Shown here in pieces: positions 1 through 7,700 of a stretch of 64,000 nt of DNA. The stretch comes from Methylobacterium sp. Leaf112 (GTDB taxonomy: Bacteria > Pseudomonadota > Alphaproteobacteria > Rhizobiales > Beijerinckiaceae), in contig NZ_LMNG01000034.1 of NCBI RefSeq assembly GCF_001423295.1, positions 19,482-83,481 of the forward strand, written 5' to 3'. Below the pieces are notes generated by a model. That model searched no databases. It saw only the letters and a program-made list of their open reading frames with translations, and had not been told where the DNA came from. Within the stretch, counting starts at the first letter, position 1; each line of letters opens with the position of its first letter. The translations under genes were made by a program, and so were the position numbers.

Positions 1-294
1 CACCACGACGCGCGGGCCGTACTTGTCGACGAACCAGCCCTCGACGGGGACGAGCCAGGTCTCGAACAGCACGAACAGGGTGAAGGCCCACTGGATCGCG
101 GCCCGGTCGAAGCCGAACTTCCTCTGGATGTCGGGGACGAAGAACGTCCAGCCGTACTGGAGGTTGGCGATCATCACCATGCAGATGACGCCGATCACGA
201 GTTGGCCCCAGCGGCCGAACGGGGGGGCGGCGATCGTCGGAGAGGCGGCGTAGGCGGTCCCACCGGGGACGGGCGCAGCGGTGCGCGCGGTCAT
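1..294 (-). CDS. oxlT: Oxalate/formate antiporter, MFS (OxlT family), N-terminal part only
   Basis: This is the first 98 codons of a leftward gene whose 3' part lies outside the window. The start is the ATG read leftward from 294. A proline/alanine-rich cytoplasmic tail (about residues 1-25) is followed by a first membrane segment (about 28-45) containing ANLQYGWTFFVPDI, then a second helix with WAFTLFVLFETWLVP and the loop GWFVDKYGPR, which matches MFS motif A (G-x3-D-x2-G-x-R). This N-terminal pattern is what I know from oxalate:formate exchangers of the OFA subfamily, which import oxalate and export formate across the inner membrane. Oxalate use fits Methylobacterium. Another OFA-family carboxylate exchanger cannot be excluded from the N-terminus alone. 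Confidence 0.8.
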   Translation of the reverse strand, partial: MTARTAAPVPGGTAYAASPTIAAPPFGRWGQLVIGVICMVMIANLQYGWTFFVPDIQRKFGFDRAAIQWAFTLFVLFETWLVPVEGWFVDKYGPRVVV

Positions 295-397
295 GGCGTT
301 GTCCTTGGATCAACTTTTGGTAATGCCGCACGGTTCTAACCGCAATTATTTTGAATTCAAGCAGCTTCGCCATGGCGCCATCTTGCGCTCTTCTGTA

Positions 398-427
398 AAA
401 TTTTTTGGACACCCATGTAAAAAATTT
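398..427. repeat. AT inverted repeat, possible operator
   Basis: AAATTTTTT at 398-406 and AAAAAATTT at 419-427 form a perfect 9-bp inverted repeat with a 12-base spacer. It lies in the divergent region between oxlT and csbD. It could be a regulator site for oxlT; there is no direct proof. Confidence 0.35.
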
Positions 428-537
428 GAGACAGCTGTCGTCAAACAGCGATGACGGACGGTGATCTTGCGATGCAAAGGACTAAGCGTGCATCGCAGCA
501 ATCGACGGGGGGCTGAGCCGCCGGGCCGGCCTGGACC

Positions 538-563
538 GGAACATTTCCGGGTGCTGCGCGGTT
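538..563 (+). promoter_or_regulatory. Candidate EcfG (general stress) promoter of csbD
   Basis: GGAAC at 538-542, 16 bases, then CGGTT at 559-563. This fits the alphaproteobacterial general stress pattern as I know it (GGAAC, 16-17 bases, then roughly CGTT). It lies about 73 bases before the csbD start at 636. CsbD proteins are typical members of that regulon, which supports the match. Confidence 0.5.
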
Positions 564-635
564 GCGCCTGGCCTGTGGCAGACGGTCGCCTCCTTGGCGG
601 TCGGCCCAGATCCTGGCCCATTCACGGAGAGTTCG

Positions 636-848
636 ATGAGCAGCACGACGGACAAGATCAAGGGTCTGGCCAACGAGGCCGTCGGCAACATCAAGCAGGG
701 CGTCGGCTCCGTCACCGGAAACGAGAAGCTCCAGGCCGAGGGCAGGGCCCAGGAATTGAAGGGCGAAGCGCAGAAGACCGTCGGCGATGCCAAGGACGGC
801 ATCAAGAACGCGGCGCAGAGCGCAGCCGACGCCGTGAAGAAGATCTGA
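636..848 (+). CDS. CsbD family stress-response protein
   Basis: A 70-residue acidic/basic, helix-forming protein without cysteine or signal peptide. It opens MSSTTDKIKGLANEAVGNIK and carries the CsbD pattern (KIKG...A...GxVTGNEKLQAEG.AQELKGEAQKTVG.AKDGIK), with an AQ-KGEAQK repeat-like amphipathic region. The start at 636 is preferred over an in-frame ATG at 594 because it follows an Shine-Dalgarno-like GGAG at 626-629 and begins the conserved domain. CsbD proteins are abundant general-stress proteins of unknown biochemical role. The EcfG-like promoter at 538-563 and the second CsbD-like gene downstream fit a stress locus. Confidence 0.85.
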   Translation: MSSTTDKIKGLANEAVGNIKQGVGSVTGNEKLQAEGRAQELKGEAQKTVGDAKDGIKNAAQSAADAVKKI

Positions 849-932
849 TCGGAGCCCCATCGGTGGGCCGTGCCTGGCCCGGGGCATTCAGCGCCGCGGA
901 CATCGGGTCCGCTGCGGCAGAGAGGAACCGGA

Positions 933-1337
933 ATGAACAGAGATCAATTCGAGGGCGGCCTGCGCAACCTGCGTGGCCGCGGCCGGACGGCCCTGGGCGC
1001 CGTGACCGGGCGCCCGCGTCAGCAGATCGACGGCGCGGTGGATCAGGTCGCCGGGACGCTCCAGCACGGGTATGGCCGGGCTCGCGAGACCGCGGACGGC
1101 CTGCATCGCGACGGCACGCAGTTCATCGACGAGGCCCGCAGCCGAGGTCGAGCTGTGGCGAGCGAGGTCCAGGATCGTGCCGAGGATCTGCGGCAACGCG
1201 GCCGTGGCTACCGTGACGAAGCGGTGCGGCGGGGACGGGATATCGCAGCCCGAGCCGACGACAACCGGAACACCACGCTGTTGGTGGTCGCCGCTGCCGC
1301 CTTCGCCACCGGGTGGCTCATGCGCCGGACACGCTGA
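933..1337 (+). CDS. CsbD-like protein with C-terminal membrane anchor
   Basis: 134 residues. The first ~55 residues (MNRDQFEGGLRNLRGRGRTA, then GAVTGRPRQQIDGAVDQVAG) resemble a CsbD domain but are arginine-rich. A long charged helical region follows (about 55-110), then a single hydrophobic segment TTLLVVAAAAFATGWLM and a final RRTR, the arrangement seen in ElaB/DUF883-type membrane-anchored proteins. AGAGGAA at 921-927 is a good ribosome site for the ATG at 933. It lies 84 bases after csbD in the same direction and is probably co-transcribed. Likely a stress-induced inner-membrane-associated protein; its molecular function is unknown. Confidence 0.75.
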   Translation: MNRDQFEGGLRNLRGRGRTALGAVTGRPRQQIDGAVDQVAGTLQHGYGRARETADGLHRDGTQFIDEARSRGRAVASEVQDRAEDLRQRGRGYRDEAVRRGRDIAARADDNRNTTLLVVAAAAFATGWLMRRTR

Positions 1338-1367
1338 GGCGAGCCGGACCCGTCTCGCCGGCGCTCG

Positions 1368-2366
1368 CTACGCCCCGGTGGGGACGTGGCGCTCAGCCTC
1401 GGGTGCCGGGCGCCGGGCCTTCGCTTCGTACAGGGCCGTATCGGCTCGAGCCAGAACCTCCTCCGGGCTTACCGCGTTCGGTGGACGGGTGGCGATGCCG
1501 AAGCTGGCTGAGATCCGCCGGGAGGCTCCGTACACCTCGAACGGCTGTGCGAGGCCCGCGCGGGCGCGCTCGACGATGGCGGTGGCCAGTGACCCGTCCG
1601 GCGCGACGATGACGAACTCGTCCCCGCCGAGGCGGAACATCCGCGCCGGTGCCGCCAGGCAGGCGATTCGGCCGGCGAGCAGGGTTAGCAACAGGTCGCC
1701 CGCGGCGTGGCCGAGGGTGTCGTTGATCGGCTTGAAATGGTCGAGGTCGAACAGGATCACGGCAAAGTCCGTCGCCGGCTCTGTCATGGCCTCGCTCAAC
1801 CGCTCGCGCAGGGCCAGCCGGTTGCCGAGCCCCGTCAGGTCGTCCCGGCGGGCGAGGTGATGCAATCGCGTCCGTTCCGTTTCCTGGGTTGTGACGTCCC
1901 GGTCGATCCCCCGATACCCCTGCAGCCCGCCGTCGGCGTCGAAGAGCGGCACGCCACTCGTCTCGAGGACGACGATGCGGCCGTCCCGGTGGCGGTTGCG
2001 GTTGATCAGTCCGGCGAAGGAACGCTTCTCGCGCACGATCTCGGCGAAGGCGCTCCCCACCCGCTTGGCTTCGTCCGGCGGCATGAAGTCGAACGGCGTC
2101 CGGCCGATGATCTCGTGCGGTTCGTAGCCGAGAAGCACCAGGGAATGACGCGAGGCGTAGGTGTAGCGCCCCTGGGCATCCACCTCCCAGATCCAGTCCG
2201 AATTGGTGTCGAGCATCGCGCGCAGGCGAGCGATCTCCTGCAGCAGCCGTTCCGTATCGGCAGGTGCATCGATGAGTGCGCCGAATCTCTGGCGTCGGGC
2301 GTTTCGCTCCGGACTCGACCGATCTTTGGCCGGTCCGGGATTGCGCGTGCGAGATGTCGGGCTCAT
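1368..2366 (-). CDS. PAS-GGDEF diguanylate cyclase
   Basis: 332 residues. A short helical lead (about 38-52) precedes a PAS domain with PAC motif (about 54-165, including WIWEVDAQGRYTYAS and LQGYRGIDRDVT). A GGDEF domain follows (about 170-320) with DDLTGLGNR, FDLDHFKPINDTLGH and the intact active-site motif RLGGDEF (GGDEF at 247-251), so it should make cyclic-di-GMP from two GTP. The position five residues before GGDEF that normally carries the RxxD inhibitory site reads AAPA, so product inhibition through that site is not expected. There is no membrane segment, so a cytoplasmic sensor is likely; its PAS ligand is unknown. The gene is divergent from the creatininase-family gene. Confidence 0.88.
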   Translation of the reverse strand: MSPTSRTRNPGPAKDRSSPERNARRQRFGALIDAPADTERLLQEIARLRAMLDTNSDWIWEVDAQGRYTYASRHSLVLLGYEPHEIIGRTPFDFMPPDEAKRVGSAFAEIVREKRSFAGLINRNRHRDGRIVVLETSGVPLFDADGGLQGYRGIDRDVTTQETERTRLHHLARRDDLTGLGNRLALRERLSEAMTEPATDFAVILFDLDHFKPINDTLGHAAGDLLLTLLAGRIACLAAPARMFRLGGDEFVIVAPDGSLATAIVERARAGLAQPFEVYGASRRISASFGIATRPPNAVSPEEVLARADTALYEAKARRPAPEAERHVPTGA

Positions 2367-2395
2367 GCAGGACCGGTCGTGGCGTCGTTTCCATT

Positions 2396-2423
2396 AACCT
2401 TAGGTCACGCGACCATAAGGGTT
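2396..2423. promoter_or_regulatory. Imperfect palindrome in a divergent promoter region
   Basis: AACCTTAGGTC at 2396-2406 and GACCATAAGGGTT at 2411-2423 are inverted copies interrupted by two single-base bulges. The element lies 30 bases upstream of the GGDEF gene and 73 bases upstream of the creatininase-family gene, so it could be an operator or a leader hairpin. Confidence 0.35.
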
Positions 2424-2496
2424 CGTTACTGTACTGAGGATCTTACCGGTTCAGCCCGCTTTCCGGCGGAGGAATGAGACCGAGGAGACCAGCCAG

Positions 2497-3279
2497 ATGT
2501 CCATTCGTCCATGGTCCGCTTTGACGACCGATGAGTTTCGGCATCGAGATATGTGCCGCACCATCGCCGTGCTGCCCGTGGCCGCCATAGAGCAGCATGG
2601 CCCGCACCTCCCCCTCTCCACCGATCTCGACATCGCCGAGGGCTACCTCGCCCGGCTCATGGCTCTGCCGGCCGACGATCTCGACGTCCTCGTCCTGCCC
2701 GTGCAGGCCATCGGGAAGTCCGACGAGCACGACGCGTTTCCGGGGACCCTGAGCCTCACGAGCGCGACGGCGCTCGGTGCATGGGGCGAGATCGGCACCG
2801 GGATTCACCGGGCCGGCTGCACCAAGCTCGTCCTCGTCACCGCGCATGGCGGCAACAGCGGCCTCATCGATCTCGTGGCCGCCGACCTGCGCGCCCGCCT
2901 CGACATGGTCGCCGTCACCACCGCCTGGAGCCGATTCGGCTATCCCGAGGGCCTGTTTCCCGAAGCCGAGATCCGGCACGGCATCCATGGCGGGGGCATC
3001 GAGACCGCCCTGATGCTGGCGCTCTGCCCCGACCGCGTGCGGATCGACCGCATCGCCGACTTCACACCGCGCACCCTCGAGATGGAGCAGGCGTTCACGC
3101 ACCTCCGAGCCGGGCGCCCGGCGGCCTTTGCCTGGAAGGCGGGGGATCTCAACCCGGCCGGGGCCATCGGCGATGCGCGCCTCGGGACGGCCGAGGCGGG
3201 ACACGCCGCCCTCGATCACGGCGCCCGCGCGGTCCTCGAACTCCTGCGCGACGTCGATCGCTTCACCCTGGCGCCCTGA
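2497..3279 (+). CDS. Creatininase (creatinine amidohydrolase) family protein
   Basis: 260 residues, the usual length for this metal-dependent amidohydrolase family. The metal-binding N-terminal motif EQHGPHLPLSTDLDIAE (E32, H34, D43/D45) is intact. VTAHGGNS (about 114-121) and HGGGIETALML (about 163-173, with the catalytic Glu) are the other hallmarks. The substrate is not predictable: family members act on creatinine, formamidopyrimidines or the mycofactocin precursor, and there are no mycofactocin genes nearby. It is probably cytoplasmic because it has no signal peptide. It stands alone, convergent with the Cys-cluster gene that follows. The first ATG after a GGAG-like site (GGAGACC, 2486-2492) was taken as start. 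Confidence 0.82.
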   Translation: MSIRPWSALTTDEFRHRDMCRTIAVLPVAAIEQHGPHLPLSTDLDIAEGYLARLMALPADDLDVLVLPVQAIGKSDEHDAFPGTLSLTSATALGAWGEIGTGIHRAGCTKLVLVTAHGGNSGLIDLVAADLRARLDMVAVTTAWSRFGYPEGLFPEAEIRHGIHGGGIETALMLALCPDRVRIDRIADFTPRTLEMEQAFTHLRAGRPAAFAWKAGDLNPAGAIGDARLGTAEAGHAALDHGARAVLELLRDVDRFTLAP

Positions 3280-3310
3280 AGCTTGGCGAAGCCGAGAAAC
3301 CGCGAAAAAC

Positions 3311-3826
3311 TCAGTCTTCGGGGTCTTCGGTCTCGGGCGTGCGGGCCGGCCAGGTCACGATGCGGTCCAGGAGTTCGTCGGCGGTGAACTCCTCCTCGTT
3401 GCCCGACACGCGACCGCGGATGGAGATGCCGGCCTCGTGGACGCTGGCTGCCCGGCCGCTCACCAGGGGATGCCAGTCGGGCAGGTCCTCGCCGTCGCGC
3501 ACGAGGCGGTACCCACAGGTCGGCGGCAGCCACGGGATCGTCCGCACGGCCTCCGGCGTCAGGCGCACGCAATCCGGCACCCGCTTCTGCCGGCGGGGAT
3601 AATCACGGCAATGGCAACCGTGCCCGTCGAGCAAGGTGCAGCCCACATCCGTATGGTAGACCTCGCCCGTGTCCTCGTCCTCGAGCTTCAGGAGGCAGCA
3701 ACGGCCGCAACCGTCGCACAAGCTCTCCCACTCGGCGGGCGTCATCGTGTCCAGCGTCTTGGTGCGCCAGAACGGTTCGGTGGAGGCCGGCGGCCCGGAC
3801 GGGCGTGCGGGCGTGCGATCCCGCAT
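3311..3826 (-). CDS. YcgN-type cysteine cluster protein (UPF0260)
   Basis: 171 residues with the family's cysteine pattern: LCDGCGRCCLLKLED (about 36-50), then VGCTLLDGHGCHCRDYP, VPDCVRL, PWLPPTCGYRL. The CxxCxxC...C spacing matches the UPF0260/YkgJ zinc- or iron-binding family, whose function is not established. About 25 residues before the conserved PFWRTKTLDTMT may be a non-essential extension; an internal ATG (MTPAEWES) is also possible but would cut conserved residues. It is divergent from the penicillin-binding protein gene. Confidence 0.85.
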   Translation of the reverse strand: MRDRTPARPSGPPASTEPFWRTKTLDTMTPAEWESLCDGCGRCCLLKLEDEDTGEVYHTDVGCTLLDGHGCHCRDYPRRQKRVPDCVRLTPEAVRTIPWLPPTCGYRLVRDGEDLPDWHPLVSGRAASVHEAGISIRGRVSGNEEEFTADELLDRIVTWPARTPETEDPED

Positions 3827-4092
3827 TCGGGAACCCCAAGGTCAGGATGTGCGGTGGGACGGGCGAAGGGTTCCCTTGCCGCAACGCGTCCCAATGAGCA
3901 AGCGCCACCGGCGCGCCCCATTCCCGCGTCAAGGTTAATCCGATCTTGAGCCGGTGCACGCGGCGACGTGCCATGCCGCCGGCGCGTTGCGCATGGTATC
4001 GGGTGTCTCGCGAACCGATGCGCGGCTTGATAGACTGAATGCCGCGGTGCGGACCGGATCGGGCTGCCCTCCAGGGACGTGAAGAACAGATC

Positions 4093-6306
4093 GTGCGCTT
4101 GCCCAACGCCACTTCCCTGACGACGCGGTTCAAGCGTGCGGCCCTGGCCTTCGACGCCTGGGTGAACGCGGGTCTCTACGACAGCGGCCGCTCGGCCGGC
4201 GAGACCTACGAGCGTTTCCAGGAGCGTATGAACGTCTTCGCCGTGCGGGGCTGGAAGCGCGGTGTCCTCGACCTGACCAGCGAGGCGATGACGCTCGGCA
4301 CCGGCGGCGCGGTGTTGATGCTGGCGCTGGCGCAATCCGCTTTCAACCAGACCAGCGACAACTGGCTCAAGACCCAGGATCTCGCCGTCACCTTCCTAGA
4401 CCGCTACGGCGCCGAGGTGGGACGGCGCGGGATCAAGCACGACGATTCGCTGAAGCTCGACGACTTCCCCGATATCATGATCAAGGCCCTGGTCTCGACG
4501 GAGGACCGGCGCTTCTACGAGCATTGGGGCATCGACCCCATCGGCACGGCGCGCGCGCTGGTTTCGAATTCGCGCGGCGGCGGCAACACGCAGGGCGGCT
4601 CGTCCATCACGCAGCAGCTCGCCAAGAACCTGTTCCTGACGAACGAGCGCTCCCTCGAGCGCAAGATCAACGAGGCCTTCCTCGCCCTGTGGCTGGAAAG
4701 CCACCTCACCAAGAACGAAATCCTGAAGCTCTATCTCGACCGCGCCTATATGGGTGGCGGCACCTTCGGCGCCGTGGCGGCCGCCGACTACTATTTCGGC
4801 AAGCCGCTCAAGGACATCTCCCTCGCCGAAGCCGCCATGCTGGCCGGTCTGTTCAAGGCGCCGACGAAGTATGCGCCCCACGTCAACCTGCCCGCCGCCC
4901 GCGCCCGCGCCGTCGACGTGCTGCACAACATGGTCGAGGCCGGCTTCGTCACGGAGGGCCAGATCCAGACGGCCCTGCGCAACCCGGCCACTCCGGTGAC
5001 CCGCACCCGCGACATCACGGCGGACTACTACCTCGACTGGGCGTTCGGCGAGATCAAGGGCATGGCCGATGCGGGCCGCTTCCGCAGCGACCGCGTGCTC
5101 ACGGTCAAGACGCCGCTGGACCTCACGATCCAGAAGCGCGCCGACGAGGTGGTGCAGAACACCCTGCGCCGCTACGGCGATCAGTACGACGTCGACGAGG
5201 CCGCCATGGTGATCCTCGACCCGGATGGCGCGCTGCGTGCCATGGTGGGCGGGGCCGATTACGGCGAGAGCCAGTTCAACCGCGCCACCGACGCCCTGCG
5301 CCAGCCGGGCTCCTCGTTCAAGCCCTACGTCTACGCCGCAGGCCTCGCGTCCGGCCTGTACCGGCCCGACACCCGGGTCGTCGACCGCCCGGTCTGCCTC
5401 GGCGACTGGTGCCCGCAGAATTACGGCCGCTCGTTCTCCGGCCCGACCAACCTCACGGTGGCGGTGGCCAAATCCATCAACACCATCCCGATCCAGATCT
5501 CCATCGCCATCGGCAAGGGCATGGGCATCAAGGGGGATTTCGCGGCCGCCACCGCCGGCCGGGTCAAGATCGTCGAGACCGCCCACCGCATGGGCATCAC
5601 GACGCCGCTGCCGACGAACTCGGTGTCCCTGCCCATCGGCTCGGCCGAGGTCAACGTGATCGATCAGGCCGCCGCCTACGCGGTGTTCGCCAACGGCGGG
5701 CGCAAGGCCAAGCCCTACGCCGCCATGGAGGTGAAGAACTCGTCCGGCGAGGTGATCTACCGCCATGCCGACGAGGCGGTCGAGCAGGTGCTCTCGACCC
5801 AGGTGGTCGCCGACATGAACTACATGCTCACCAAGGTGGTGGAGGAGGGCACCGGCAAGCGCGCCCAGCTCGAGGGCATCAAGGTCGCGGGCAAGTCCGG
5901 TACCACGAACGCGTATCGCGATGCCTGGTTCGTCGCCTACACGGGCAACTATGTCGGCTCGGTCTGGTTCGGAAACGACGACCACACCTCCACCAACAAG
6001 ATGACCGGCGGCTCGCTCCCCGCCATGGCCTGGCACGATGTGATGGAGATCGCCCACCAGGGTATCGAACTGAAGCCGATGCCGGGCCTCAAGGAGGTCG
6101 GGCGCGCCGTGGCCCAGACACCGACTGCCGCCCCGATCAATCCGGCGGCCAGCGCCGCCGGCAAGCTGTCGCGGCGTTCCTTCGAGGTCATCGGCGGCGT
6201 CAACGGCCTGTTCCGCACCGTCGAGGCCAGCGGCGCGTCCCCGCGCGCGGCCGGCAACGTGGCCGACGGGACACGCCCGGCATTCGGCCGCATCGCCACT
6301 CCGTAA
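4093..6306 (+). CDS. Penicillin-binding protein 1A, bifunctional glycosyltransferase/transpeptidase
   Basis: 737 residues from the GTG at 4093 (MRLPNATS...); an ATG at 4039 would add 18 residues with no conserved look. A basic cytoplasmic tail precedes one membrane anchor (about 67-84). The GT51 domain shows STEDRRFYEHWGID (catalytic Glu about 137), GGSSITQQLAKNLFL, and KNEILKLYLDRAYMGGGTFG. The transpeptidase domain has SSFKPY (SxxK nucleophile), KSIN (SxN) and AGKSGTTNAYRDAW (KSGT). It therefore polymerises and cross-links peptidoglycan in the periplasm. The C-terminus is a short Ala/Pro-rich tail, without the extra domains of some PBP1 proteins. A DUF1214 gene follows at 20 bases and may be in the same operon. 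Confidence 0.92.
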   Translation: MRLPNATSLTTRFKRAALAFDAWVNAGLYDSGRSAGETYERFQERMNVFAVRGWKRGVLDLTSEAMTLGTGGAVLMLALAQSAFNQTSDNWLKTQDLAVTFLDRYGAEVGRRGIKHDDSLKLDDFPDIMIKALVSTEDRRFYEHWGIDPIGTARALVSNSRGGGNTQGGSSITQQLAKNLFLTNERSLERKINEAFLALWLESHLTKNEILKLYLDRAYMGGGTFGAVAAADYYFGKPLKDISLAEAAMLAGLFKAPTKYAPHVNLPAARARAVDVLHNMVEAGFVTEGQIQTALRNPATPVTRTRDITADYYLDWAFGEIKGMADAGRFRSDRVLTVKTPLDLTIQKRADEVVQNTLRRYGDQYDVDEAAMVILDPDGALRAMVGGADYGESQFNRATDALRQPGSSFKPYVYAAGLASGLYRPDTRVVDRPVCLGDWCPQNYGRSFSGPTNLTVAVAKSINTIPIQISIAIGKGMGIKGDFAAATAGRVKIVETAHRMGITTPLPTNSVSLPIGSAEVNVIDQAAAYAVFANGGRKAKPYAAMEVKNSSGEVIYRHADEAVEQVLSTQVVADMNYMLTKVVEEGTGKRAQLEGIKVAGKSGTTNAYRDAWFVAYTGNYVGSVWFGNDDHTSTNKMTGGSLPAMAWHDVMEIAHQGIELKPMPGLKEVGRAVAQTPTAAPINPAASAAGKLSRRSFEVIGGVNGLFRTVEASGASPRAAGNVADGTRPAFGRIATP

Positions 6307-6325
6307 GCGTGAGAGCTCAGGTTCG

Positions 6326-7018
6326 ATGAAAGCCGCCGACATGGTCGCGCCCGCCCGCCCGGAGGCCGGAAACGCCGGTGTGCGGACCATCGGCGCGCGT
6401 ATCGCCGCCGTGGCGCGTGACGGCGTACGCCGAGCCTCCACCGTCAGCCTCGTCCTCTACGCCCTCGCCCTCGGGGCAGGGATCGGGCTCGCCACCGCCG
6501 ATTACGCCACCCGGGGCGGGTACCCGTTCGGGGGCGTCGCCGTCGGCGCATGGACGGCGTGGCCCCGCACCGGTTCCGTGGGGGCCGATCCCTATGCCCG
6601 GGCCGTGAACGCCCGCCGGGGCGAGATTCCCCTGGCGGTCGGCGAAGGGATGCTGCTCACCGCCGCCCAGGACGACGAGGGGCAGACCCTGGACGCCACC
6701 TGTACCTACAGCATCGCGGGCATCACACCGCCCGCCCGGGCCTGGACCGTGACGGTCGCCGGGCGCGGCCCACGCGATCCCGCCCGCACCATCGTACGCG
6801 AGGGCTACACCTCGACGGAGATCCTACGCGACCGCGACGGGCGCTTCGTCATCACCCTCTCGCCCGAGGTCCAAGCGGGCAACTGGCTGGCGATGCCGCG
6901 TGCCAGCGGGCCGGTGCGTCTCGCACTGCGCCTCTACGACACGCCCGTGGCCGCGAGCGCCGGGACCCTCGATCGCACGTCCCTGCCGGCCATCACCCGC
7001 ACGGGATGCGCCGCATGA
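6326..7018 (+). CDS. DUF1214 domain protein, membrane anchored
   Basis: 230 residues. One hydrophobic segment (about 41-59, VSLVLYALALGAGIGLATAD) after a basic N-terminus suggests an inner-membrane anchor with a periplasmic domain. The C-terminal two thirds match DUF1214 features: YARAVNARRGEIPL, DATCTYSIAG.TPPARAWTVT and NWLAMP...LALRLYDTP. In many Rhizobiales a short DUF1214 gene is followed by a short DUF1254 gene, exactly as here, while other bacteria have the two in one chain. The role is unknown. The stop overlaps the next start (ATGA), indicating translational coupling. Confidence 0.82.
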   Translation: MKAADMVAPARPEAGNAGVRTIGARIAAVARDGVRRASTVSLVLYALALGAGIGLATADYATRGGYPFGGVAVGAWTAWPRTGSVGADPYARAVNARRGEIPLAVGEGMLLTAAQDDEGQTLDATCTYSIAGITPPARAWTVTVAGRGPRDPARTIVREGYTSTEILRDRDGRFVITLSPEVQAGNWLAMPRASGPVRLALRLYDTPVAASAGTLDRTSLPAITRTGCAA

Positions 7019-7611
7019 CGTCCCGCGGCCGCTTCCTCCTCGCCACCGCCACGGGTCTCGTGCTGGCGGGGCTCGTCCATATCGGTGCCGTCCTCCTGAT
7101 CCCCCGCCTGTCGGAAGCCGATGCCCTATCGCGGGCACGCACGGGCGAGACACTCGATCACGCCATGCCGGTCTACACGCTGGCCACCGGCGACACCCCC
7201 TCGCCCCCCGAGGCGTGGCTGCCCATTCCCGATCCGGCCGTGGCGGTCGGGATCTGCGCCTACGATCTCGCCGATGGCCCCATGCGGGTCTCTGCCCGCA
7301 CGGGGCCGCTGATGCTGTCCCTCGCCGTCCACGGCCGGCGCGGCGCCTTCTACGCGGTCACCGACCAGGCGGCCGTGCGCGGTGCCCTCGATCTCGTGGT
7401 GCTCACCCGTGCCCAGTACGACGAGGCGCTCGCCAACGCGGACGAGAACGACGTCACCCGTGACGTCCGCATCGTGGCGCCGGACGCCAAGGGTTATGTG
7501 GTGGTGCGGGTGATCGCCGCCCTGCCGAGCCAGAGGCCGGCGGCCAACACGGCGGTGCAGGCCGTGTCCTGCACGGTGGACGTGCCCGCCGAGGACAAGG
7601 CCGGAGGCTGA
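7015..7611 (+). CDS. DUF1254 domain protein, membrane anchored
   Basis: 198 residues, starting at the ATG inside the ATGA overlap with the DUF1214 gene. An N-terminal hydrophobic segment (about 8-30, FLLATATGLVLAGLVHIGAV) acts as anchor or uncleaved signal. The DUF1254 signature follows: P.PEAWLPIPDPAVAVGICAYD, GPLMLSLAVH, FYAVTDQAAVRG, and a C-terminal RVIAALPSQRP. With its DUF1214 partner it looks like the separated halves of the two-domain DUF1254-DUF1214 protein. No biochemical function is known to me. Confidence 0.82.
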   Translation: MTSRGRFLLATATGLVLAGLVHIGAVLLIPRLSEADALSRARTGETLDHAMPVYTLATGDTPSPPEAWLPIPDPAVAVGICAYDLADGPMRVSARTGPLMLSLAVHGRRGAFYAVTDQAAVRGALDLVVLTRAQYDEALANADENDVTRDVRIVAPDAKGYVVVRVIAALPSQRPAANTAVQAVSCTVDVPAEDKAGG

Positions 7612-7617
7612 GTGTCT

Positions 7618-7686
7618 CTCACAAAACTCCCGCTGCGCTGTCGGACTCAGGGTGAGAACCGGCGGTGATCGGGCGTTTTGTGAGGC
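7618..7686. terminator. Inverted repeat between convergent genes, likely bidirectional terminator
   Basis: CTCACAAAAC (followed by TCCCGC) on the left and GGGCG-TTTTGTGAG on the right form a 10-bp perfect outer stem with AAAA/TTTT in the stem. It sits in the 89-base gap between the converging DUF1254 gene and the GT-C-like gene, the expected place for a shared terminator. Confidence 0.45.
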
Positions 7687-7700
7687 ACTCTGAAAGCCCG

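Larger units (their letters stand above)
295..635. promoter_or_regulatory. Divergent intergenic region between oxlT and csbD
   Basis: About 340 bases without a convincing gene. It holds the leader of the leftward oxlT gene, an AT-rich stretch (about 335-430) that contrasts with the surrounding GC-rich DNA and includes a 9-bp inverted repeat at 398-427, and an EcfG-type promoter match at 538-563 pointing to csbD. Open frames crossing it look like chance. Confidence 0.5.

Noticed and set aside
4396..6441. Long open frame antisense to the PBP1A gene
   Set aside because: GC-rich shadow frame; it carries no recognisable motif, while the opposite strand carries all PBP1A motifs.
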